A DNA stretch of 64,000 nt from Carettochelys insculpta (taxonomy: Eukaryota > Chordata > Testudines > Carettochelyidae): NCBI RefSeq assembly GCF_033958435.1, contig NC_134145.1, positions 36,483,501-36,547,500 on the forward strand, given 5' to 3'. The notes beneath the pieces were generated by a model. That model was given only the letters and a program-made list of their open reading frames with translations, searched no databases and was not told the DNA's origin. This document shows positions 23,963 to 35,231 of this stretch, piece by piece (the stretch's first letter is position 1; every line of letters begins with the position of its first letter). The translations under genes and the position numbers were made by a program.

Positions 23963-25348
23963 TAGTGTTCTACACTAAAATCCCCCAACACAGTAGTATT
24001 GCCATTGTAAGGGCCACAGTACAATCTCACCTGGTTATGCTAATTAGCCGCATGAGTTTGCAAACGGTCCTCCATCTGCAATTTTGTGACCTGTCATTAG
24101 CATAGCACTGCCAGCAGCAGCGCTGTGCTAATGGGCCATCTAGACATGGTGAGTGTGTGCCGCTTGATTTTTTTTCCTTCCTGTGCATTAATCCCCCGTC
24201 CCTCCTTTTCTCTCCCCAGTTGTTTCTTCTGAGTGCTTCATTTTCTGGTAACCTCTGTTATCTAAATGAACTTTACAAACTATCTGCTTGGTGCCTGCAA
24301 GTGCTTAGGACAGCCTGCATATTGCCAGCGATCCTTCACCAGACTTGTCAGCTGACCTGCCTGTCCCAACTTAGTAAAAACTCACACCCCTGCAGCTTGC
24401 AAACTGCTCATGGGCATGTTGACAGAGATAGCCAAGTAACAGGAAAACAAGCCCAGCCTTTGTGTGTGTACGGCAATCTCAGACTCACTGTCCATTGTAT
24501 ATCCATGCGTTTCTGTTCATGTAAGGACCCAGAGGACCTCTAATGTCCTTACACAAAGTGCTTGAAAGATTTATAATGGTTTAATTGCTTTATTTACCAA
24601 ATAAATTTTGATTCAAAATGACAAAAATGCCTCTTTGTATTTGAATTTCGAAACTGCATTTGCATTTGCATCTTTAAAACAGATTCTTATTGGGACAATT
24701 TTTGCTAATAAAGTAGCTTGTGGTAGTAGGCAAAAGCTTAGCTGTCATGACTTTACAATGTCTCTCCTATTACTATGACATGGGTTTGGTGGACTGAATA
24801 GAAATCTGAACCAAGGAACTCTGTTCTCTATGGCTTGACTCCACAGAGGATTACTGGGAAAACATGGGGAGTTTGGTTACTTAAGGTCCAATGAGTGAAG
24901 ACAGCTAAGGGATTAGGGATCTGCAGGCTGATAGGCTGGGAAGAACATTCAGGATCACCACTAGAAAAATTAGGCCATAGCATAGTCTGGGCTTAGATTA
25001 AACATTGATTTTCTCTTCTCAGTTTTTTAAAATGCTTGGTTTTTGCCCCAGATTAATTGTTGTGATAAGTGATTTTTGCAGACAGCTTTATTTCGCTTTT
25101 TATATTTAATTAAAAATCAGTTTTACTACCAAACAAATTGAATTCAAAATAAAACAAAAGATACTGAAAAATATAAAATTGTGTCCTAGTGAAAATACAG
25201 ACTGCTGTACTGGGTTGGTAGAAGCCATGAAAATTATTGCTGCAAGGGATATTGATTATCACAGAAATTTTATTGGATTCCATTTTAGTTTGAAAAGAGA
25301 ACAGGCTACCTTAGTTGTCTGATTCTGGCTCTACTGTCATCTCACCAG

Positions 25349-26058
25349 GGCTGCGTCTACACGTGCACGCTACTTCGAAGTAGCGGCACCAACTTCGAAA
25401 TAGCGCCCGTCGCGTCTACACGCATCGGGCGCTATTTCGAAGTTAACTTCGACGTTAGGCGGCGAGACGTCGAAGTCGCTAACCCCATGAGGGGATGGGA
25501 ATAACGCCCTACTTCGACGTTCAACATCGAAGTAGGGACGTGTAGACGATCCACGTCCCGCAACATCGAAATAGCGGGGTCCTCCATGGCGGCCATCAGC
25601 TGGGGGGTTGAGAGATACTCTCTCTCCAGCCCTTGCGGGGCTCTGTGGTCACCGTGGGCAGCAGCCCTTAGCCCAGGGCTTCTGGCTGCTGCTGCTGCAG
25701 CTGGGGGTCCGTGCTGCATATACAGGGTCTGCAACTAGTTGTTGGCTCTGTGTATCTTGCACTGTTTAATGAAAGTGTGTCTGGGAGGGGCCCTTTAAGG
25801 GAGCGACTTGCTGTTGAGTCCGCCCCGTGACCCTGTCTGCAGCTGTGCCTGGCTCCCTTATTTCGATGTGTGCTACTTTGGCGTGTAGACGTTCCCTCGC
25901 TGTGCCTATTTCGATGTTGGGCTGAGCAACGTCGAAGTTGAACATCGACGTTGCCAGCCCTGGAGGACGTGTAGACGTTATTCATCGAAATAGCCTATTT
26001 CGATGTCGCAACATCGAAATAAGCTATTTCGAAGTTGGGTGCACGTGTAGACGTAGCC
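25349..26058. mobile_element. Family B long foldback element, copy 1 (710 bp, TSD CAG)
   Basis: Ends GGCTGCGTCTACACGTGCAC and GTGCACGTGTAGACGTAGCC, flanked by CAG (25346-25348 and 26059-26061). The arms are full of TTCGAA/ATCGAA hairpins, and the end core CGTCTACACG or its inverse recurs inside the element near 25412, 25540, 25882 and 25969. The middle (25560-25860) is not palindromic and holds a CTG/CAG run. On the minus strand an open frame of about 105 codons (25668-25985) has a counterpart in copy 2; its product is unknown. Probably a Harbinger-type non-autonomous element. Confidence 0.87.
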
Positions 26059-26711
26059 CAGATGTGGAATAGTAGGACGAGGAATAGTCACAGAAATACA
26101 GTGATTTTCACAGAGCTATATGCTACTGTACATGTTAGAACTGAAGGAATAAATAGTTTGTTTTGAACAGTTCTTGCAGCTCAAAATCATGACATATGCC
26201 AGGTGAAGTGATTTCTGGGCCTATCAGCCTGATCCCTGTGGAAGTTAATTTATCATATCGGAGGGCTGATTCATACAGAAATAAAAATCTTTCCCAAATC
26301 AGGGCTGAATCAATGTAAGTTAGTTTGACAAAGCTCAGGAAATCTTACATTTTTGAACAGGTACTTGGCAGGTAGGAATATTTTCTTTCTTCCCACTGCT
26401 CCATAGGTTTGAGGGGGACAGATCACATCACCTACCCCTTAGTTACTTGAGGGCTTTTGAAGAATTGAATTTAGTGCAGTCAATTGTGTGTCTTGCTTTA
26501 TTTGCATCCCATAACCCTCCCCGCTCCCCCTAAACCCCAAAACAAAGTGAAACAAAAAAGCTCCCGATATAGATGCCATAGATATAAGTTCTAAGGGCTC
26601 CAAAGAGAAGCTGTGAAATGGAATTTCAGTTCTTTTGACACAAATCTCCAACAAAGTCCACAATGACTGGTGCATGGACAACCTGTACAAATGCACCTAT
26701 CAAGGACCTCT

Positions 26712-27100
26712 TTGTATAGTTAAGAATAGAAGAACAGCCATAACAGACCAAAGTCTAGTCCACTAGCCTGTTTTTCAACAGTGGCCAGTGCCAGGTGCCC
26801 CAGAAGGAATGACCAGAACAGATAACCACCAAGCAATCCATGCTCTGCCACTCATTCCCAGATTCTGACAAAGATGCTAGGGACACCATCCTTGCCCATC
26901 CTGGCTAGTAACCATTCATGGACTTATCTTCCATGAATATATCTAATTCTTTTCTGAACCCTGATATAGTTTTGGCCTCCACAACATCCTCTGACAAAAT
27001 GTTCCACAGGTTGACTGTGCTTTGCCTGAGGAAATGCTTCCTTTTATTTGGTTTAATTTTGCGGCCTGTTAGTGTCACTTGGTCACCGTAGAACCATGCT
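26712..27100 (-). mobile_element. CR1 LINE 3' region, antisense
   Basis: On the minus strand: cctgtggaacattttgtcag, gaggatgttgtggaggcc, aactatatcagggttcagaa, gacagtggccactgttg. This is the classic CR1 end segment, including the caacctgtggaa and gccaggatgggcaaggatgg landmarks. 5'-truncated. Confidence 0.85.
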
Positions 27101-27232
27101 GGTGTTAAAAAGCCAATGTTTTATACAGCTGTTTTTGCCACATGATTGTTAACAGAAAGTAGAGTCTTTCTTTCTCAGGAACAGAAAGATAACGCTCAGT
27201 GCCTTTTGTGCCAATTACAACTGTGTTTTTAC

Positions 27233-27373
27233 CTGGTAGCCAGAATCATTACAGGTCATGTAGCATTTGCCACAGTTGATGCACATTTCCTTGTCAATCA
27301 CAGCCAAAACTTGCTCTGTGTTGTTAAGCTCGCCATATGTTCCAATATACTGCAGTGCTTTTCCAATTACATC
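27233..27373 (-). CDS. DPYD: DPYD penultimate coding exon (first C-terminal 4Fe-4S motif)
   Basis: This exon has 47 codons in phase 0 on the minus strand, starting [16 protein letters not shown] and ending CNDSGYQ. It carries the first cysteine cluster of the ferredoxin-like C-terminal domain, [11 protein letters not shown] (C-x2-C-x2-C-x3-C). In known DPD structures these clusters pass electrons from NADPH/FAD towards the FMN pyrimidine site, across the dimer interface. The acceptor is a pyrimidine tract ending ctctccag just above 27373. The donor is CAG|gtaaaa, just below 27233. The exon is a multiple of three, so it and the next exon each hold one whole Fe-S motif. Overlapping open frames on the plus strand (27146-27560) are antisense shadows. 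Confidence 0.97.
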
Positions 27374-28139
27374 CTGGAGAGAAAAAACAGAATCATTTAG
27401 AAAATACCCACGTGTTGTTTTTGTTTTTTATAGCCATGTAGGAAGGTTCTTCAATATTTCAATATGGGAATTTCTTGAGGACACTATGGCAATGTTTACA
27501 GTTTTTAAAATAAATGTTAAGATTTGCCACATTTCATACTTCCTAAACCATAAAATGTAGATAAAGGGTATTGAATACACAAAAAATTAAAATATAGGCA
27601 GATCTACAAATGTCTGACTGTCCACAAAGCCATTATGCATTTATCATTTCGTTTAAAATGTTCTATTTGACTAACTTATCCTTAGCCACCATTTAGTAGT
27701 ACTACAGGGAACAAAATGGAGCAGGAAACAGAAGTGGTATGACATATGCAATCTGGCTGTCCTTGGTCACTTTTCATTAGCACAGATACAAGAACGCACA
27801 ACAGGAAAAGAAAGGGGCATCATTAAACAACAAGGGATAAAGAGAACAATTGCTTTTCTATCCTTAGAAAGACAAGCAAATGACTTGAGAGTCAGCTCTT
27901 TATTGCAAACAAACAGTACAAGAGCCTGATCGTACAAGTCCTTATTCAAGGAAACAACACTTTTGTCAAGTGGGTTACCTGTTAATGGAAGTTGCAAATC
28001 CCTAAATACTTGCTGAGTAAGATTAAATGTATGCCGTTATTATTTCTGTAAACAAGCTAAGTGTGACTTATCAGATACAAACAAGTTCCTGTCTCTTAAA
28101 AAACAAAAACTAGGCAATGTAAGCTATTTTGTGCTTGTC

Positions 28140-28285
28140 AGCTGTAGATCTCTTAGGATGGATCAGTATTATGTTCCCATTTTACATGTGGACTAACAGA
28201 TGCATGTAGAGATTCAGTGACACGTTCAAGATTACAAGAGTGAGCTGATAGCTGAGAGGGGAATAGAACTCTGGTTGCTAAGGGA
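28140..28285 (-). mobile_element. MIR-like SINE core, antisense
   Basis: attatgttcccattttacat, cagtgacacgttcaag and agaactctggttgctaa follow the order of the antisense MIR/core-SINE consensus. Diverged. Confidence 0.65.
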
Positions 28286-28396
28286 TTAATTTAACTGTCC
28301 ACAGCTATCCTCCACAGAAAACATTCGAATAGCATGTTACAGTGATTGTCTTTGGTATTTCTCATGTGGTTCACAACGTTCCCACGCCATTGCTCT

Positions 28397-28414
28397 TTTT
28401 GTTTGTTTGTTTGT
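28397..28414. repeat. (GTTT)n microsatellite
   Basis: About four units of tttg. Confidence 0.7.
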
Positions 28415-29946
28415 TCATAAGAATAAGAGGAATGTTGCTTGACACAAGAAGCATGCAAGTCACTTCAGGAACAGAGAAAAACAGTTGTCATTGTTTATAA
28501 ACCATAGTAGAACACACTGGTTAGATGAACTCAGGCTTGCTACTTCTGTGCCTCTTCTTTGCAGTAACCGTACAGGTAACCCATGCAGTAAGGGGAAGGG
28601 AGACTCCTTATCTATGATTTGGGGCATGATTGCTACAATATTCCATTGCCAAAAACCTTCTCCTGTGGGAACTGTAGCAGCTGCAGGGAGCTGACCGGCT
28701 GCAGTAGCATCCAAGGAGCTGCTGTATATGTTGTTCCATAATATTCCTGGTGGAAACATTCTAGCACAAAGCTCATTGCCAAGGGTGACCACATTTCACC
28801 CTTTATAAGAAAATGAGATCATTTGTTCTCTTGCCCTGAATCCATGTACATTATCAACAGTCCCCAAGGCAAATGGAAAGTATTCCCTTTCTCAGATCCT
28901 GTCTGCAGAAAAATAAGAATGTATACTTAGATATGTATTAAAAGTAATATTCAACAGTGGTGGCATTAAAAAGCTGCCATAGTTACTCTATATTCCAAGC
29001 ACAGGGAAAACTGGTATCTCAGATACCGCTGTGTGCTAACTTGCTGGCATATGCTAAATTTTTAATGCTGTAGATTTTAATGTGTATACCGGAATTGGCA
29101 GTAAAAGAATGGTTCTGTGATACTAAGCTCACAATAATCATCTTGGCAAAAAATATAACTGAATTCAACCAACTCAAGAAATCAACAAACTTTCAATTTT
29201 CCCCATTGGATGAGGCAACATCGAAACTAACCTTCAACAAAGGACCAGAGGTTGCAAGATTTGTTACAATAATTGTAAAGATTCTACATAACTAATATAA
29301 ATTTGGATGAAATAAATGAAGTTGTTTGACACATAGGTAAATTTTACCTTTATGCTTCGAAAAACATGCATAACTCAAAATACTAGCTAGATCTCTGTGC
29401 ATGTTATAGGAGCTGCGGCACTGAATTTCTAGGAATTTTTGATGATACATGAGGTAATAATTATGACTATCACCATGGATTTGATCCAAACCAACTAGCA
29501 CCCTCCACTAAGCCCCAGGTCATGTTCCAGAACAGAAGCAGACATCCTTTCTCTAGAAATGAAAGTTTCAGTTTAGGCATCGCCTGCAGGCTCAAAATAC
29601 CTGATATTTGTTCTTGTATTCTTTGATGGAACATACAAAAAGCTTATTTGATCAATGTACTTTGCACCACATTTTGAATAACCAATTTCCAATTCCATCA
29701 GGTTGTAATCTCTCAAAATGGTGTCCACTGTGAAATATGTAAATGCGTATTACTAAGCTCCTTTTATTTACATTTGTATTACTTATTAAATTAACCATAG
29801 TCAAGCCTTATTTTATAAAATTCTAGAGGCCAGAAAATTATTGCAGGACTGGAATTCAGAAACTCACAAGGTTTATTATTATTTGAAATGTTCTTATTTT
29901 CAGACATTCCAAGTAGTCCCAGATCATCCTGATGCTATCTCTCAGA

Positions 29947-30630
29947 AGCCGCGTCTACACGTGCCGGCTACTTCGAAGTAGCCGCGCCAACTTCGAAATA
30001 GCGCCCGCCACGTCTACACGTGGCGAGCACTATTTCGAAGTTGACATCGACGTAAGGTGGCGAGACATTGAAGTCGCTATCCTCATGAGGAGATGGGAAT
30101 AGCGCCCTACTTCGACGTTGAACGTCGAAGTAGGGCATGTGTAGCCAATCCGCGTCCCACAACATCGAAATAGCGGGGTCTGCCAAGGCGGCCATCAGCT
30201 GAGGGGTTGAGAGACACTCTCTCTCCAGCCCCTGCGGGGCTCTATGGTCACCGTGGGCAGCAGCCCTTAGCCCAGGGCTTCTGGCTGCTGCTGCTGCAGC
30301 TGGGGATCCGTGCTGCATGCACAGGGTCTGCAACCAGTTGTCGGCTCTGTGGATCTTGTGCTGTTTAGTGCAAGTGTGTCTGGGAGGGGCCCTTTAAGGG
30401 AGCGGCTTGCTGTTGAGTCCGCCCTGTGACCCTGTCTGCAGCTGTTCCTGGCACCCTTACCGCTTTGGTGTGTAGACGCTCCCCTGCAGCGCCTACTTCG
30501 ATGTTGTGCTGCCCCATCGACGGCACCAGCCCTGGAGGACGTGTAGACGTTATTCATCGAAATAGCTTATTTTGATGTCGCTACATCGAAATAAGCTATT
30601 TCGATGTAGCATTCACGTGTAGACGTAGCT
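29947..30630. mobile_element. Family B long foldback element, copy 2 (684 bp, TSD AGA)
   Basis: Ends AGCCGCGTCTACACGTG and CACGTGTAGACGTAGCT, flanked by AGA (29944-29946 and 30631-30633). Collinear with the copy at 25349-26058, including the non-palindromic middle with its CTG/CAG run. The matching minus-strand open frame is 30267-30557 (96 codons), sharing SLKGPLPDTL and LQQQQPEALG with copy 1. The same orientation of the core in both copies shows they descend from one parent. Confidence 0.87.
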
Positions 30631-30871
30631 AGAGCAAGGTAAACCTTTGCTGTTATGACAGCAAAAGAAAACTTCAAACTGTGAATTACACATAAACTTA
30701 CGTTGCATGATCTTCCGGAACTTACCTCTCCCCTCAGTATAGGAGTCTGTATTTTAACTGTTTTGTATTTTTTGGTAGCTTTTACTTTATTTTAAATTTA
30801 GTTGTAAATTTGGTAGTAAAACTTGGTAGTAAAACTGCTTTTTAACGTGCACAGAGTTTGAGAGGTATAAA

Positions 30872-31185
30872 TGGGGTCAGCAACCTTTCCGTGGTGGAGT
30901 GCTGAATTTGACCTATTGACCTCCATGTACAGTCAGTGTGCAAGTGATACTTTTTAAAGTCATCAATTGTTCTACTGACAAGCGCTTTAATAAATAAATT
31001 AAGATGTAAAGCATTACCATTTAGGTGGTGGTTGGTAGCATTAGCTGGACTTTTGTTAACCCACAGGCAGCATGGCTTTGAGCAAGCTCCCAGCTGCATG
31101 TTGGGGGGGGAAGGAAGGGCTGAGTTTCCATCTCATATGCCAGTGAAAATTGGCTTGAGTGCCACTCTTGGCACACATACTGAGG
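30872..31185 (+). mobile_element. hAT-like repeat (GGGGTCAGCAACC end)
   Basis: Starts ggggtcagcaacctttc and later has gagtgccactcttggcac, the landmarks of an abundant amniote hAT-type non-autonomous repeat. Borders, especially the right one, are approximate. Confidence 0.5.
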
Positions 31186-31744
31186 ATTGATGACTACTAT
31201 TACAGCAGAATCTGTGTAGAGGAACAGGGGAGGGAAGTTGTTGCCATTGGTTGCTAAGTTAACCACCATATCTGCACACAGAAGAAAAAGGAAAGTGCAG
31301 ATGCATCTCTTTTCCAGTGCCAAATTACTCAACTGCCTTTTCTGTAACACCTCAACACCTGTGCGAAGGGCTTTAGCTGTCCTTTGCCAACATCTGAGAC
31401 CTTCAGTTCCTGTTTGACGGCACCTACAGGGTCTTCATGCTCTTTCAGCATAAAAATATGATTCATTAGTACTTAAAGGCAGCATACATATATAATTGAA
31501 TAGAAATTAATTTTCATAGGTATTTTCATATTTTACACAGAAAAAAAGAGTATGTGAATTTTCCAGTTTGCTATTGAATTCAGTTTTGGAATCCAGCAGT
31601 GTAATTGACTGGCTTTCCATTAACTGCTCATGGTCTATACATATCTACATAAGGATATTTCTGATAGTAGAAGGCTCTAGCAGACAAAGGCATAGCAAGT
31701 TCCACGGACTAGATATAGGGCACAAAATTAACCTGGGCCAATCT

Positions 31745-31950
31745 ACCTAAGAATTTGAAATATTCTTCTAACACAGGAAGGATTTAAATCAAGACTGGAT
31801 GCCTTTCTGAAAGCTGTGCTCTAGTTCAAGAATTATTTATGGATTTGATGCAAGAACTACTTTGTGTAATTTCATGGGCGGTATTATACAGCAGGTCAGA
31901 TTAAATTGTCATGATGGTCCCTCCTGGCCTTAAACTTTATGACTGGAGAG
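31745..31950 (+). mobile_element. CR1 LINE 3' end
   Basis: ggatttaaatcaagactgga, tgcctttctgaaagctgtgc, caggtcagattaaat and ggtccctcctggccttaaa followed by ctttatga match the turtle/archosaur CR1 3' end. Plus orientation. Confidence 0.8.
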
Positions 31951-34041
31951 TGTTAGGAACACTAGACATTCCCATAAACATATTGAATAAATGTAGCTTA
32001 AGGAATGTTCCCCAGAGATGACAATTAAAAATTTTGTTTGCTGTGCTAAGTTTTTGAACTTTTTGCTAACTCCCATGTTGCTTTTTACCACATGCATGAA
32101 TACACCTGCACGGGAATTTACCCTCCCAACTATGGAAGAGATGTTTATCAGAACAGGCTGTGTCAAACATATACATATTGCAAACTGTGAAGAATCATTG
32201 TTATGCCTCCAAAATATTGCGAAAATTATTTTTAGACAGTTCTCTAGTTCAGTGCCATTTTTAGAGCAAGATCTTTGTTTTCATATAGCTGTGAAGTGCC
32301 ATGGATATTTATACAAATAAAGAAACAATACATTTACATATATATTTACATCATGTTTTACAGGTGCAATGTCTCAAGAAATCTCAGAGCTTCTTTCTTG
32401 AATCAAAACATAAACGTTCAGAAAAAAATACTATAGCAAAAATAGCTGATATTTTGTTTAAAGTGCAGTTGCACTAAAAAAAAAAAGACTCAAAAATGGC
32501 ATCAAGGGGTTCCATGTTTATTGTCTCTCAATGGCCTCTAGATTAAATGTTCACAGTTTACAGTATGATGATGTTTTTGCTAATTACCAGCCCTGAAAAC
32601 ACCGGGCAGGTTCTGAAAGTCAAGCTGTGTTCTTTCTGGCTTGTACATTACTATCGGCAATAAAATTCTGTGAGCTAAATTCCGCCCTTAATTATATCAA
32701 TGCAATCCCACTAGTTTTAAGTTGTTCCTTTAGTTTCACCTATGCTGCTCTGGTCACATCTACAGGGCTACAAAGGTGTAACAGAGCAGAATTGGGTCCA
32801 GCAACTGCAATTAATTAGCAATTCCGTTGCTTAGAAGTGAATCAGGGTAGAATCCATTAACTATACTGACTTACTGGTGCTAACACGAGTAAAAAAAGTT
32901 AACACTCATTTTGTCATGAAAATAAATAAATAAGATTTTGAATTCATGCACAAGAAGAAGTTCTGTTGAATAAGATGATGCTGATTTTACACGGTCACTT
33001 TTATTACTATAACTGAATTTTAAATGGTAACTTTCAAAATATTATAAGGTGATTAGCTTTTCATTAGCCATGTTAGCAAAACTGTATTTTAAAATAAATT
33101 TCACAGATCATGGTTAGTTTACTTTTGGGTTTGTTGACTGCCTGTCTCTCTTTGTAGCTTGTTTCACACAGATTACATTATAAAACACAATGTGCCCAAG
33201 AGATGAAGGACATAAATTAAAAGGAATCCTTTTATCACAGAACAGTGCACAAAACTAGTATTGTATCTCTTAGATAAAATCCAAAGGGAGCACATATGTT
33301 AGTGGTATTAGTGTTCATTTTAAGATCTAAAGAACTATTTTAGCACAGGAGAATGAAAGCGTCATCAGCAAGAAACTTTGAGCAACCACAAGTCAACAGC
33401 TACAGGGAATGCCGGGGTTGGGGGGACAAAGCATCTAGAGTATGTAATGTGGAAGATTGGTAGGTGCTAAATTTGTATAAGAGAAAAATAAAGCCTACTC
33501 TATGAAATGGCTAAACTGAGTTCTCAGATCTGTGAGAGCATGATGGTAATAATCAACATTGCAGAAAATGATTCAACGTAAAGTAATAAATATATTTATA
33601 ACACATTCTTCCATTTATATAGCAATATTTATCCTGAAGTTATTTCTGTATACGCATTTGTATTGTTCTCCTGATCATAGTGCTTTAAAACCTACACATC
33701 CATAGACTGTCAAAAGAATCAGTGAATCCAGAAGTGTCTTGCTAGTAGGGAGTGAAGTGAGGAATTAAAGAGAATAAGGACATTGCTGGGAATGTAAATG
33801 ATTTGCATTAGTCTTCCTGACAGAAGACACCACAGAAGATGCTCAGAAGATACCTATATCTTCTGATAATGAAACTGAATTTCTGTCAGACACAGAGCAA
33901 AAAAGCAGCTGTAACAACCTGATAAATGAAAGAGGAACTGGACACCAAGACCTCACAGCTACCCCCAAGAGTGTTCAAAGGTGAGCTGGAGAAGTAGATG
34001 AGCTGCTAGCATAAATATACAGTCTTATGAAAAGTATCAGA

Positions 34042-34164
34042 GAGGTAGCTGTTTTAGTCTGTAGCTTCGAGAACAAGAAGAAGTCTTGTGGCACTTATAG
34101 ACTAACAGATATGTTGGAGCATAAGCTTTCGTGGGTAAAGACCCACTTCATCAGATGCATGAGT
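34042..34164 (+). mobile_element. tRNA-derived turtle SINE joined to the Penelope-like remnant
   Basis: ggtagctgttttagtctgta, agtcttgtggcacttataga, ctaacagatatgttggagca, taagctttcgtgggtaaaga and cttcatcagatgcatgagtg form the full SINE body in order. It runs straight into a G run that the solo LTR interrupts, and on the far side of the LTR the sequence continues as Penelope-like 3' sequence. Confidence 0.9.
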
Positions 34165-34176
34165 GGGGGGGGGGGG

Positions 34177-35231
34177 TGGCCGGGTAATGTACTGTGAGGT
34201 ATTCCCCTGGGTCCTAAACAACCCAGTTTTTACTGTTAGAGCAGGGAGCTCCTAGCACTCTCACCTACGGCCAGGCTGTGGTAACCAAACAGTTAAAGTT
34301 CTTTTTGTTGTGCCGGCTGTGTTGTAGTGACAAAAGGGTAATAGTAGTCAGGCTTAGATCTTAACTGGTTACAAGTTTATTAAACTACAGTTATAAGCGT
34401 GTGGTTACAAAAGGCTATTGTCTACTTCTTATATGCTAGCAAAGTACAGGTGTTAACAAGTTATGTTACAATCCAATACAAAGATATCTGTTACCATCTA
34501 ACACAATGATATCTTGATACAACGACATCTAGTTACAGAGCTCTAATTCTTTAGCTGTGCACAAAAAGAAAGGAGACCTAGCATGGGTATATCTTACCCT
34601 CTCTGCGTCTCTCGATACCAGCGTAGCCAAGCCGGATCGGTCACTCAATTCCGCGGAAAGACAAATACGAGGTTGGGCGTCCCCAGTTGCGGACCTCGGG
34701 AGGCAATCACCTGACCCGACCAGCAGGTAGTTGGTGGAATGCACTCAGAGTTAGAGTTCTGCTGGACCCACCTTTTATCCCCCTTTTTGGGTTACGTATT
34801 CTCTGTCTTATCTAAGGTGCCAGATCATACTGGTCTGTCTTTTGTGACGCCAGTTTGTTACAAGGGCATTTCTTACTTAATTTGCACTTGTAAGACAGGA
34901 GATAAGCAATTTAGGAGTACAGGACATTCTTTTTGTGTGGGCAGGGACTTCCTCTTCTGGGATGGTATGTGTGTGTGCATCAAATTCATCAATGCCAGCT
35001 GGGGTGATTTCCTGAGGTCCCCCCCCTCTTGTTGACAGTTTGGCCTGCTAGCCCTCTATCTGTACTTTCTGTTTCTCAGGGTCACGATAAGCTAGCACAT
35101 CTGGGCCTCAATGAGGGCATCAAAGACTGGGCTGTCAGCAGCCGTTTCCGTGCCCTGTGTGCTCCTCAGTGGGGGCGGGGGGGGGGCAGCGAGCAAGCTG
35201 GCTTGTAAGGGGGAGACTTTGTCTGGCTAAA
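34177..35231 (-). mobile_element. Solo LTR, copy 2 (reverse orientation)
   Basis: Collinear, inverted copy of 14730-15783. On the minus strand it begins TTTAGCCAGAC (a TG to TT change at the very end is likely) and ends CCCGGCCA. It is flanked by at least six Gs on each side (34165-34176 and 35232-35237), fitting a short target duplication within a G run. The 71-codon open frame (34529-34744) differs from that of copy 1 at only four residues, so the two LTRs are fairly young. Confidence 0.87.

Larger units (their letters stand above)
20419..27232 (-). other. DPYD: DPYD intron between the last two coding exons
   Basis: This 6.8-kb intron is bounded by a GT donor (below 27233) and an AG acceptor (above 20418). 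It holds a SINE head (20644-20690), a pogo-like MITE (21612-21923), a small inverted-repeat element (22453-22733), a CR1 3' end (about 23455-23602), an antisense SINE (23828-23962), the 710-bp foldback element (25349-26058) and a CR1 fragment (26712-27100). Between these, 24150-25340 and 26060-26710 show nothing I can name. Confidence 0.9.

Noticed and set aside
24038..24147. Possible half of another inverted-repeat element (cattagcatagcactg / agcgctgtgctaatggg)
   Set aside because: Only a short hairpin is visible and no second end was found, so it was left out of the feature list.
24157..24543. 128-codon plus-strand open frame in a DPYD intron
   Set aside because: No recognisable domain, low-complexity start, no splice or promoter context; length is within chance for this much sequence.
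27146..27560. Plus-strand open frames over 27233-27373
   Set aside because: Antisense to the DPYD exon; openness is a by-product of the exon's codon content.
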